NCBI GenBank assembly: GCA_030527205.1
Contig: JAUNBG010000007.1
Coordinates: 57,422-121,421 of the forward strand
Origin: Planctomycetia bacterium
GTDB lineage: Bacteria > Planctomycetota > Planctomycetia > Pirellulales > Thermoguttaceae
Direction: 5' to 3'
DNA: 64,000 bases
The translations under genes were made by a program, and so were the position numbers. Below the pieces are notes generated by a model, which was not told where the DNA came from, did no database searches, and saw nothing but the letters and a program-made list of their open reading frames with translations. Positions 25,437 through 34,119 of the stretch are shown here, piece by piece (positions within the stretch are counted from its first letter, which is position 1; every line of letters begins with the position of its first letter).

Positions 25437-28307
25437 CTAATTTTTGGGAAGAAGAACTTTTGCATTTTCCGCAAAAGAAACATGTCGAACCTCGCCGTCA
25501 TTAATTTTATAGGCAATTCGCAATGTTTTAACCTGATTAACAATAGGATCGCCAAAGAGTTCGTTATAATTTCCGATTGTTAAAAGTCGCGTTCCATTGA
25601 AACGTTCCAGAACTTTATCCAAAACATTAACGCGAGTTTCCTCGACCTCTGTTCCATAATTTGCCCCAAGCAGTTCAATGTTCAAATTTTCCTCTTGAAC
25701 TTCACGAAGAGCTTCTTCCCATTGCAATTTTGATACATTCGCGTTTGGGTCAAATTGTTTCGACGCGTCAGGAAGCAATTTCAAATCGCCGAGCATCGCT
25801 TTTGTGTCGCCATCCTGACGAATATTGAAACGATTGATTCGCGGCGCCGTCGCTATTCTGGGACGAATGGCTGGAATGGTTGCGACCGTTTCTGTTTGCG
25901 GATCATACATTTGGCGAACTTCTTCATCGCCCAAATAAGGCCCATTGCAGTCAACCCAGGCGATCAGTCGTTCAAGGTCTTCGCCTTCAACTTTAACCCC
26001 GTTATGTTCCCCGCTCATCGCATTATGAACAAGTTTACTCATCGGCGAATAAGCAGAATAAGGGGGAAGCGTCTTTAAATTTTCGGGATCATTCGGATTA
26101 TAAGCCTCAACAATGAACAAGCCAGCAATATTTTTCGGAACGTTATGTTCGTCTCGTTCTTTCGCGCCGCCCCAGGGAGTTGCGCCGCTGACCATTGTCA
26201 AATAAGGTTCCGTAAAGGGACTGATATCGTCGGGGCGATGATGAACCCAGCCCCACCAACCATGACTTGACGGTCGAAAAGTCATATTCAGCTTTTGATA
26301 GGCTTCATGTTCGGGATTCTGATGACATTTTGCGCAATATTTATCTAAAACCGGTTCCTGAACGAAACGTTTATAGCCGATGCTTTCCTCTGTTCCCCAG
26401 GAAGGCGGAATCAATTTGGCCGGGGCTTTTCGTAAAGCGTCGCCTGCTTTCGCGCCTGCAATGGCCTGATTTTGCTGCGTTGCCAACGTTGATTCATGAC
26501 AACCGACGCAACCGCGACGTTCGCCCGGCATAACATTTGTAAACGATCGCATGACATGAATCGCTCGACCTTCCGCATCAAGCATTTCAAAAAAGATCGC
26601 TTCTCCCGACGGAACCTCAAATTGAATGCTTCCGTCTTCTTCGATCGGAACGGTTCCCAAAATTCGTTTAACCCCGTCCGCTTGAAAAACGCTGATCGCC
26701 GGCCCGTCATGTTGAACGGTTTTATGCCAGGTTGTATAGGTTTTGGGATCCATTTGAATAACGCGAATCGCTTTGCCTTTTTCCTTCAGAATGTCTGGCG
26801 TTCCTTCAAAAACATTGTTGCTATAAAGAACGCCGCATTGCGGTTTCTCGTCCGAACCAATTTTCGGCCAGGCAACTGTATCCGGTTTAACGGGATAATC
26901 GCGTTTAACAATCGGCATTGCGTAATAAGCATTATGTTCGCCGCGATAAATCAATTCCTTATTTCCGTAAATATCCATAAAATAAAGACGGAAAAACCAA
27001 TTGTTATGCGGACCGCTATAAAGATGTCCCCCTTCCCTTGCGCTGACAAGGAAAAATTCTTCTGAAAGCGGATAAGGAGATTTGTAAGCAAAGATTTTGC
27101 CCGATTCATGATAATCAACCAACGGAGCGGGGTCTTCCGGACCATTTCCGACTTCCGGCCAAGGGACTTCGCGCGTAATCCTTTTTAAACCGATTGGATA
27201 ATTCAACCCGGCATTAGGGTCAATAATTCCAATCGAACCATTAAACCAGGCATGATGCCCGACCGCAGTAAAGAAAATTTTCGAACTGCCTGGAATCGCG
27301 CGAGCTTCCGTTAAAACGTCGGGCCAAACGGATTGATTGCCCCAGAACGTTTGAGTATTGGTTCCGTCCGGATTCATCGACCAAAGACTTTGAACGCGCC
27401 AAAGCGCTTTATCTGTATATTCCCAGCGCGTAAAAATGACTCGACCGTCATTTAGCATGGAAGGAAGATATTCCGGTTCGCCATTTGCAGAAACGACATA
27501 AATATTTTTGCCGTCCCCATCGCAACGGGTTACGGCAAACGAATGCGTCATCGGCATGCAACGAACATAAGAATGTTGGCGACTGCTGCAAAATGTTATT
27601 TTGCCGTCCGGCGTATAAATCGGATCAAGGTCGTCATAATCGCCAAAAGTTAACTGTTTTAACTCGGAACCGTCGAGATTGCATTCGTAAAGATGAAACG
27701 ATTTTTCTCCCTTAGGCTGAAAACTGAACAATAACTTTTGAGCGTCATAAGAAACTTCTGGACGCCAGAAACTTCCTTCAAAACCGTCCAAAACATTTTT
27801 GACTTCGGATCCTGGATTAAGACCGACAACAAGCAGTTTTCCGCCCGGTTCTGCCATAAAACCGTTTCGATGCCGAGCTTCATGCCCCCATTCGTCCGTT
27901 GCGTCGCCTGCTTTGCCTTTGGGATAAGGATTGTCGATTAAAACAATTTTATCAAATTTAATCAGAGGGTTCATGAACGTTATGGTTCGTTTGACTTTGC
28001 GAACTTCTAAATAAAGTTCTTTGGCCAATTCTGGCGTCTCGGAGGATTCGTCAATTTTTTTTTCGAGTTCATCAAGGGCCGCAAGCTGTTCATCGAATTT
28101 CGGAGCGTCGTCGAGTTCGAAAATTCGATCGGTTAAATCGCGAGCATATTGAATTTCGAGTTTCGCTTTCTCAAATGTCGGCTCATTATCGCATTGAAAA
28201 AGCCAATCTGCTTCAAGTTGTTTCATTCCCTCGGGAGTTATCTCATTGGCGTTGAGTCCTGTTGTCCAAGAAAACAACAGAGCGAAAATAAGAATGAATC
28301 GTTTCAT
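25437..28307 (-). CDS. Secreted PD40 beta-propeller/c-type cytochrome protein, HzsA-like
   Basis: This 956-residue protein has a signal peptide ending at GLNANE. PD40/TolB-type propeller repeats follow (LYECNLDGSELKQLTFGDYDDLDPIYTPDG; LWSMNPDGTNTQTFWGNQ). The C-terminal part has two c-type haem motifs, CVGCH at 600-604 and CAKCH at 658-662. This architecture is annotated in planctomycetes as 'hydrazine synthase alpha subunit middle domain' family. Anammox genes are absent, so hydrazine chemistry is not implied. It is probably a periplasmic or surface haem protein linked to an oxidative or binding role. A paralogue with an added LamG domain lies at 50156-53866. ATG follows CAGGATACT. Confidence 0.78.
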   Translation of the reverse strand: MKRFILIFALLFSWTTGLNANEITPEGMKQLEADWLFQCDNEPTFEKAKLEIQYARDLTDRIFELDDAPKFDEQLAALDELEKKIDESSETPELAKELYLEVRKVKRTITFMNPLIKFDKIVLIDNPYPKGKAGDATDEWGHEARHRNGFMAEPGGKLLVVGLNPGSEVKNVLDGFEGSFWRPEVSYDAQKLLFSFQPKGEKSFHLYECNLDGSELKQLTFGDYDDLDPIYTPDGKITFCSSRQHSYVRCMPMTHSFAVTRCDGDGKNIYVVSANGEPEYLPSMLNDGRVIFTRWEYTDKALWRVQSLWSMNPDGTNTQTFWGNQSVWPDVLTEARAIPGSSKIFFTAVGHHAWFNGSIGIIDPNAGLNYPIGLKRITREVPWPEVGNGPEDPAPLVDYHESGKIFAYKSPYPLSEEFFLVSAREGGHLYSGPHNNWFFRLYFMDIYGNKELIYRGEHNAYYAMPIVKRDYPVKPDTVAWPKIGSDEKPQCGVLYSNNVFEGTPDILKEKGKAIRVIQMDPKTYTTWHKTVQHDGPAISVFQADGVKRILGTVPIEEDGSIQFEVPSGEAIFFEMLDAEGRAIHVMRSFTNVMPGERRGCVGCHESTLATQQNQAIAGAKAGDALRKAPAKLIPPSWGTEESIGYKRFVQEPVLDKYCAKCHQNPEHEAYQKLNMTFRPSSHGWWGWVHHRPDDISPFTEPYLTMVSGATPWGGAKERDEHNVPKNIAGLFIVEAYNPNDPENLKTLPPYSAYSPMSKLVHNAMSGEHNGVKVEGEDLERLIAWVDCNGPYLGDEEVRQMYDPQTETVATIPAIRPRIATAPRINRFNIRQDGDTKAMLGDLKLLPDASKQFDPNANVSKLQWEEALREVQEENLNIELLGANYGTEVEETRVNVLDKVLERFNGTRLLTIGNYNELFGDPIVNQVKTLRIAYKINDGEVRHVSFAENAKVLLPKN

Positions 28308-28699
28308 AGTATCCTGATGGGGTTAGAGTTGAGATTATGAATCAGAAAAACAATGAACTCTCTTTTCAAAAAAATTGTCAAGAAAGAAATCTGATCCTGA
28401 ATAACGATGCTTTAATTAAAAACCGTCCAGATAATTGCAATTTCATATAATTATCCAACGGCATTGGCAATATTACCAACTTTTTATCAAAACAGAAATG
28501 ATTAAGTTTATTTATAATTGAGTTGCAATCAAGTTACAATTAATATATGAAAGCGTTGCAACAAAATTCAATCAGAAAAACAAAATATTCAAGCCGTTAA
28601 ATCTTTGATTCAGGGGGCAACAGAAGACGAACGACGAAACCTGTCGCCTTGCCATAACGGTTTGAATTTTATCAAATTTCATCGAAAATAAAAAGGAAC
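28308..28699. other. Intergenic stretch, no gene seen
   Basis: This 392-bp AT-rich gap lies upstream of the HzsA-like gene and downstream of thrC, both on the minus strand. It should contain the HzsA-like promoter. No repeat or hairpin stands out. Confidence 0.55.
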
Positions 28700-30085
28700 T
28701 TATTTCAAAAGACGAATAATCGCGTCAAGATCATTTCCGACAGAAATAGGATGATTGGCAAAATCAGCTGTTTGGACTCCTCGTTTTCCGAGAACGGAAT
28801 CAAAAAAGGTTTGATCCGTTCCGTGATAGGCGACTGTTGCATTGGGATCTTTGAGTTGATAACCGGTTAATATACAAACGACTCGTTCATCGTTTCCAAT
28901 AACGCCTTCTTCGACCAACTTTTTCGTTCCGGCAACGCTTGCTGCGCTGGCTGGTTCGCAACCGAAACCATTTGCGCCAACTTTCGCTTTTGCGTCAAGA
29001 ATTTCCTGTTCGGAAACCTGCCGAACGACTCCGTTGCAGAAATCAAGAGCGCGAAGGCATTTTGTCAAATTAACCGGACGATTGATTTCAATGGCGCTCG
29101 CTATCGTTGACGCTTTTCGTCCTTCGTCATCCATTTGAGTAAAAAAAGAATCGACTTTTAGTTGATCGATATTTCCGTTGTTCCAGCGAAGTTTTTCCTG
29201 TTCAAAAAGTCGATAAAGCGTATTCGCGCCCGTTGCGTTAATGACGGCAAGACGCGGAATTTTCTTGATCAAACCAAGTTTATGAAGTTCAATAAAAGCT
29301 TTTCCAAATGAACTTGAATTCCCAAGATTTCCGCCTGGAACGACAATCCAATCGGGAACTTCCCAACGAAGAGCTTCGAGAACTCGAAACATTATCGTTT
29401 TTTGACCTTCCAAACGAAATGGATTAACGCTGTTCAAAAGATAAATCCCAAGTTTTTTCGAAACTTCTTGAACGCGAGCCATTGCGTCATCAAAATCGCC
29501 TTCAATTTGAATGGTTTTGGCGCCATAATCAAGAGCCTGGGATAATTTCCCGTACGCAATTTTTCCGGAACCGATAAAAATAACGCAATTCATTAATTTT
29601 GTGCAAGCGCAATAAATCGCCAAAGACGCGCTTGTATTTCCTGTCGATGCGCAAGCTGCCTGCCTGGCCCCGACAAGTCGTCCATGCGTGACGCCGGCGG
29701 ACATTCCGTTATCTTTAAATGAACCGGACGGATTCATTCCTTCGTATTGCAAATAGAGCGAGCCAGACTTTAATCCTGTATAGGAAGCAACTCCGTTCGC
29801 TTGTTGCAAAATCGTTTGACCTTCGCCAATGGTTACGCATTGTTCAAAAGGCGCGAAAGGAAGCAATTCATGAAATCGCCAAACCCCGCTGAATCTCTGC
29901 GGAATCTGACGTTGGTTCCAATATTCTTCAAAATGAGACAATGATTGGGGAACGGGCAGCTTATCCCATTCATAATCAGCATCCAGCAAACTTCCGCATT
30001 TCGGACAGCGATGAAGAATTTCCGATAAATCATAAGTCGCGTTACATTTTGGATTAATGCAACACTGATAAACATATTGAGGCAT
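28700..30085 (-). CDS. thrC: Threonine synthase
   Basis: This 461-residue PLP enzyme converts O-phosphohomoserine to threonine. An N-terminal zinc-ribbon-like segment (C8, C14, CPKC at 27-30) is typical of the longer threonine synthases. The PLP lysine is K124 in [11 protein letters not shown]. Also visible are [14 protein letters not shown], the phosphate-binding [15 protein letters not shown], and [21 protein letters not shown] start with only a weak AAAAGAAA upstream. A membrane protein gene ends 23 bp upstream on the same strand, so co-transcription is likely. Confidence 0.94.
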   Translation of the reverse strand: MPQYVYQCCINPKCNATYDLSEILHRCPKCGSLLDADYEWDKLPVPQSLSHFEEYWNQRQIPQRFSGVWRFHELLPFAPFEQCVTIGEGQTILQQANGVASYTGLKSGSLYLQYEGMNPSGSFKDNGMSAGVTHGRLVGARQAACASTGNTSASLAIYCACTKLMNCVIFIGSGKIAYGKLSQALDYGAKTIQIEGDFDDAMARVQEVSKKLGIYLLNSVNPFRLEGQKTIMFRVLEALRWEVPDWIVVPGGNLGNSSSFGKAFIELHKLGLIKKIPRLAVINATGANTLYRLFEQEKLRWNNGNIDQLKVDSFFTQMDDEGRKASTIASAIEINRPVNLTKCLRALDFCNGVVRQVSEQEILDAKAKVGANGFGCEPASAASVAGTKKLVEEGVIGNDERVVCILTGYQLKDPNATVAYHGTDQTFFDSVLGKRGVQTADFANHPISVGNDLDAIIRLLK

Positions 30086-30108
30086 AAATCAATTTCTTTT
30101 CATTCAGA

Positions 30109-31071
30109 TCAGTTGATTTTGAGCGAATCTGTCGAATCGACATTTGTTTCAACCGAAGGAATTTCTGAAGATTCAGTTGTTTCGGCATTTTGATTCTGCT
30201 CAGAAGTTTCTGAAGTTGTCGCGGAATCATTTTCAAGCGAAAACTCCCCTTGTTCCAGATTAACCGCGGAAGGAGCGTTCGGATCAAGGTCTGTTAACTG
30301 ATCGGAGACAATCGGCTCATCGGCTTTTCCTTCCGGGATTGGCAGATTGATAAAATCGTTTGCAATTTTTTTATAATATTCAGTCGAAATCGGTCGAGAC
30401 AAACTGATAAGGCGTTGTTTGGCTGGTTTGGCATAAGCAGAATCCGGAATCGTATCGACCAGTTGTTGATAATAGGATTTCGCTTTGGCCAGACGTTCCG
30501 TAACAACGGTTTCCTCTTTGGCAACGCTTGCAAGGGATTCCGCAGCAATCGCCGCATCATATAAAGCGCGAGCTTTAACGTCTGTCGATTTGATGGCCTC
30601 TTTCAAAACGTTTTCAAATTCGTTGAAAGCTTTATTAAATGTTTTTTCAGGATCAAGAGAAGCAGCAGTTTCATCATTAACCGCAGCTTTGCTGTTCGCT
30701 CTTTTTCGTTCAACTTCTGAGGTTCCTTCTTTCCAATAAGATTCTGCGGCGGCCAGCTTCAAAATAAGGGCATAATCGCCCTTCGCATTGGCAGCCAATT
30801 CTTCATAGGGAGCTGGATCAGGCGTTGATCCAAATTCTAAAAAAGATCGATTCGTCGAAAGATAATAGGCGTTATCCATATCATTCTGGAAGGCGGCGGT
30901 ATCGCGATTCATAATATATTTAATGACCATTGCGGCCAAAATGACCAAAAGAATGACCAATATATATTGATAAACTCTTTCCCGATTTTTCTTAAAATAG
31001 TCAAAGCAGTTCAAAAGAAACCGCTCAAGACTGTTTTTATCGCGTTCATGTTTCGTTGAGGTTTTGGACAT
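30109..31071 (-). CDS. Single-pass membrane protein with TPR-like periplasmic domain
   Basis: This 320-residue protein has a basic N-terminus (KKNRERVYQ) and one membrane helix at about 37-55 (YILVILLVILAAMVIKYIM), giving an N-in topology. The outer part is helical, with YEELAANAKGDYALILKLAAAESYW and ARALYDAAIAAESLASVAKE, resembling YfgM/TPR-type proteins of the envelope. The last 70 residues are a low-complexity Ser/Thr/Glu/Asn tail. Its function may be as an envelope chaperone, by analogy only. It is the first gene of a likely two-gene unit with thrC. Confidence 0.65.
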   Translation of the reverse strand: MSKTSTKHERDKNSLERFLLNCFDYFKKNRERVYQYILVILLVILAAMVIKYIMNRDTAAFQNDMDNAYYLSTNRSFLEFGSTPDPAPYEELAANAKGDYALILKLAAAESYWKEGTSEVERKRANSKAAVNDETAASLDPEKTFNKAFNEFENVLKEAIKSTDVKARALYDAAIAAESLASVAKEETVVTERLAKAKSYYQQLVDTIPDSAYAKPAKQRLISLSRPISTEYYKKIANDFINLPIPEGKADEPIVSDQLTDLDPNAPSAVNLEQGEFSLENDSATTSETSEQNQNAETTESSEIPSVETNVDSTDSLKIN

Positions 31072-31243
31072 ATCTGTTTAACTATCCTCTGATGATTAAT
31101 TGAAAGTCAAAAGGAAATTTAATTTAATTAGTATAGATGATAACTGAAATATTCTCAAGGTCTTTCTTGAAGAAAATTTGCCGTTTTTTTCAAATTTTTT
31201 TCAATCATGAAAATTTCTTCGAAAAAGTTTTTGAAACGCTCCC

Positions 31244-31272
31244 TTGCAATATTAGCCCTGTTCATATAATAT
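31244..31272 (+). promoter_or_regulatory. Sigma-70-type promoter for the EF-G paralogue
   Basis: TTGCAA (31244-31249), a 17-bp spacer and TAATAT (31267-31272) lie about 200 bp before the start codon. A second TATAAT follows at 31274. The predicted leader is about 200 nt. The rest of the 407-bp gap shows nothing else. Confidence 0.45.
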
Positions 31273-31478
31273 ATATAATTTGGGAAGAAATAAATTCCTT
31301 TTTATAATAAGGCGTTTGATAAGGGCAAAATTCTTGGAGCTTCCCCGACTAATGTCCTTAACGAGACGATATCCTTTGACAAAAGTCCCTTTTTGTCATA
31401 AAATACAAACAAAAATCTTCATCTATAACTTTAGAATTAACTAACTCTTTAGAAAAAATTTAAGAGGAAAATTGAAAA

Positions 31479-33581
31479 ATGACAAAGTTTACAGCAGAAC
31501 TCATTCGCAATATTGTTTTGTGTGGTCATGGCGGTTCCGGAAAAACAACATTGGCCGATACTTTTTTAAATACAACAGGACAGGTTAAGAGACCAGCAAG
31601 CGTTGATGACGGAACAAGTATCTGCGACTTTGATGAAGAAGAAAAAAATCATAAATATACAATTGAATCAAGTATTACGCATTTTACTCATGCGGGCAAA
31701 AAATTCAATGTTATCGATACGCCCGGTTATCCTGATTTTATTGGGGCAACTATTGGAGCTCTTTGGGGAGTTGATACTGCGGCAATTGTCATTAACGCCC
31801 AAGCCGGAATCGAGGTCAATACAAGACGAGTCTTTGCCGAAGCGAAAAAAGCAGGCTTGGGACGCATTATCATCCTCAGCAAAATGGACGGCGATAACAT
31901 TGATTTTGAAAGTTTGATCGACTCAATTCATGACGTCTTTGGCCAGGAAGCGGTTCTCTTTAACGTTCCAATCGGTCACGGAAAAGATTTCTCTGGCGTT
32001 GTCAGCACACTGAATCCGCCCGCCGATTCTGCTGGCGCTTTGATGAATCCTCAAAAAATTCATGAATCCCTCATTGAAACAATTGTTTCGGTCGATGACG
32101 CCGCAATGGAAAAATATTTTGAAGGCGAACTTCCCAATGAAGAAGAACTTTCTCAACTTATTGCCAAAGGAATGATCGACGGATCCTTGATTCCGATTTT
32201 CTGCGTTTCAGCGAAATCAAAAATCGGTCTTTCCGAATTAATGGATGCCTTGGCCGCTTACGCTCTTCCCGCCAATATGATCAAACGAACCGCTCAAAAT
32301 GCCAACGGCGAAGAAGTCGAAATTAAGTCTGACCCCGAAGGGCCTGTCGTCGCTCAAGTCTTTAAAACGCGAATTGATCCCTTTGTTCAAAAAATCAATT
32401 ATATTCGAATTTATTCCGGAACGCTCAAAACCGGAATGCAAGTTGCCGCTTCTTCTTCTCGACGCGGAATCAAAATCGCTCAGCTTTACGAAATGCAAGC
32501 CGATGAATACCAATCGATCGACGAAGCTGGTCCCGGTTCGATTGTCGCCGTCACGAAAAGCGAAGAACTGCATACTTGCGTTACAATTGGCGAATTAATT
32601 ATGCCTCGATTCTCTTTCCCGACTCCAATGGTTGGTTTGGCTGCCGCGCCCAAAAGCCGAGGCGATGAAGCAAAAGTTTCTGGGGCGTTAACCAAACTTG
32701 CTGAAGAAGATTCAACGTTCCTGGTCGAACGAAACGATCAAACCAAACAGCTCGTTATTACCGGAATGAGCGAACTCCATTTACAGGTTCTTCAAGAACG
32801 TCTCAAACGTCGCGATAAAGTTGAACTCGATACCAAAGAGCCCAAAATTCCTTATCGGGAAACTATTCAAGCGGACGCGGCGGGAAGTTATCGCCACAAA
32901 AAACAATCTGGCGGCGCTGGACAGTTCGGCGAAGTTCATATCCGAATGTATCCCTTCCCGGGCGGAACTGATCCTGACGCGTTTGCTACGGACAAAGTCC
33001 GATTCCCTCAAATGAAAAGTTTTAAACATTTTCCTGAAAATAATTTTCTTTGGGTTGACTCCGTTGTCGGCGGCACAATTCCCGCAAACTTTATGCCCGC
33101 AATTGAAAAAGGATTTAAAGATCGAATGGAACGCGGCGTCATTGCCGGTTATCATGTTCAGGATCTTTGTGTCGAAGTCCATTTCGGAAAACATCATCCG
33201 GTCGACAGTAACGAACAGGCATTCAAAACGGCCGCGTCAAACGTTTTCAAAAACGTTTTTCTCGAAGCAAAACCGTCTCTTCTGGAACCGATCGTTAATT
33301 TGGAAGTTACTGTTCCCGATAACAACGTCGGCGATATCTGTTCCGACCTCTCAACTCGTCGCGGACGTCAAACCGGAAGCGAATCGGAAGGGGGCGGAAT
33401 GCAAACCATTAAGGCCGAAGTTCCGCTTGCTGAAGTTATGACTTACAGTCGAAACCTTGCCAGTATGACCGGCGGCCAGGGGAGTTATTCGATCGAATTC
33501 AACCGATACGATGTCGTTCCCGGAAACGTTCAGCAACAGGTCATTGCGGCTGCCGATATGCAAGACGAAGACGAAGAATAA
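31479..33581 (+). CDS. Elongation factor G paralogue (EF-G2-like GTPase)
   Basis: This 700-residue translational GTPase has all EF-G domains. G1 is GHGGSGKT (16-23) instead of the canonical AHIDAGKT, G3 is DTPGYPDF, and G4 is SKMD instead of NKMD. Domain IV contains HKKQSGGAGQFGEVHIRMYP, and domain V ends with a normal EF-G fold and an acidic DEDEE tail. The altered G1 and G4 fit the EF-G2 class found beside a standard EF-G in many bacteria. Translocation, ribosome recycling or another ribosome task is possible. No rps/tuf genes are adjacent, which also argues against the main str-operon copy. ATG follows AAGAGGAAAATTG. Confidence 0.88.
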   Translation: MTKFTAELIRNIVLCGHGGSGKTTLADTFLNTTGQVKRPASVDDGTSICDFDEEEKNHKYTIESSITHFTHAGKKFNVIDTPGYPDFIGATIGALWGVDTAAIVINAQAGIEVNTRRVFAEAKKAGLGRIIILSKMDGDNIDFESLIDSIHDVFGQEAVLFNVPIGHGKDFSGVVSTLNPPADSAGALMNPQKIHESLIETIVSVDDAAMEKYFEGELPNEEELSQLIAKGMIDGSLIPIFCVSAKSKIGLSELMDALAAYALPANMIKRTAQNANGEEVEIKSDPEGPVVAQVFKTRIDPFVQKINYIRIYSGTLKTGMQVAASSSRRGIKIAQLYEMQADEYQSIDEAGPGSIVAVTKSEELHTCVTIGELIMPRFSFPTPMVGLAAAPKSRGDEAKVSGALTKLAEEDSTFLVERNDQTKQLVITGMSELHLQVLQERLKRRDKVELDTKEPKIPYRETIQADAAGSYRHKKQSGGAGQFGEVHIRMYPFPGGTDPDAFATDKVRFPQMKSFKHFPENNFLWVDSVVGGTIPANFMPAIEKGFKDRMERGVIAGYHVQDLCVEVHFGKHHPVDSNEQAFKTAASNVFKNVFLEAKPSLLEPIVNLEVTVPDNNVGDICSDLSTRRGRQTGSESEGGGMQTIKAEVPLAEVMTYSRNLASMTGGQGSYSIEFNRYDVVPGNVQQQVIAAADMQDEDEE

Positions 33582-33599
33582 GTTTCGCCAAATGAAAAT

Positions 33600-33645
33600 T
33601 TTGGGATCGCAAAATTATTTTCCGATCCCAAATCTTGTTATTCTC
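33600..33645 (+). terminator. Rho-independent terminator of the EF-G paralogue
   Basis: Stem TTTGGGATCG (33600-33609) with CGATCCCAAA (33623-33632) is followed by TCTTGTTATTCTCTTT. It lies 19 bp beyond the stop codon. The rest of the 538-bp gap up to pheT shows no further gene. Confidence 0.75.
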
Positions 33646-34119
33646 TTTATCCATTTGGGGAGTTGTTGAGCAATAAACATTTTTGTCAGGCGGAAATAGT
33701 CCTTGAATTGAATTTCAATAATTTATATTCTTATGCCAAAAACAACTTATTGCTCTTTTAATCAAAAGCCGGTTTATCGCGAAGCCTGAATGGACGACTG
33801 ACTTCGTTCTTTCATAACCTGTTCATTGACGGAGTTGCGACAGAACGATCCTGATTTTTTCAGTCTTGAGTATTAAACGCAAAGACTCGTTTATAATAAA
33901 AAAATGAGCAAATGACTTTTCATTTTCGTTACTTCTCAATGTTTTGATAAAAATATTCATTTTATGTTTTTGTCATTGAAATTGTTTGACGGTTTACTTG
34001 AAGCTAATTTTAAAACAGTTTTTGCAAAACGATCAAATATGATCGTTCATCAGAAACGGTTTGATCCGAAAATTAGCCCTCATCCATTTTAACCCTTAAT
34101 TGAGTTTTCGAGGCAAATT

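Noticed and set aside
25437..28307. Evidence for anammox (hydrazine synthase)
   Set aside because: The HzsA-like architecture is widespread in planctomycetes that lack anammox; no hzsB/C or hydrazine dehydrogenase genes are in the window.
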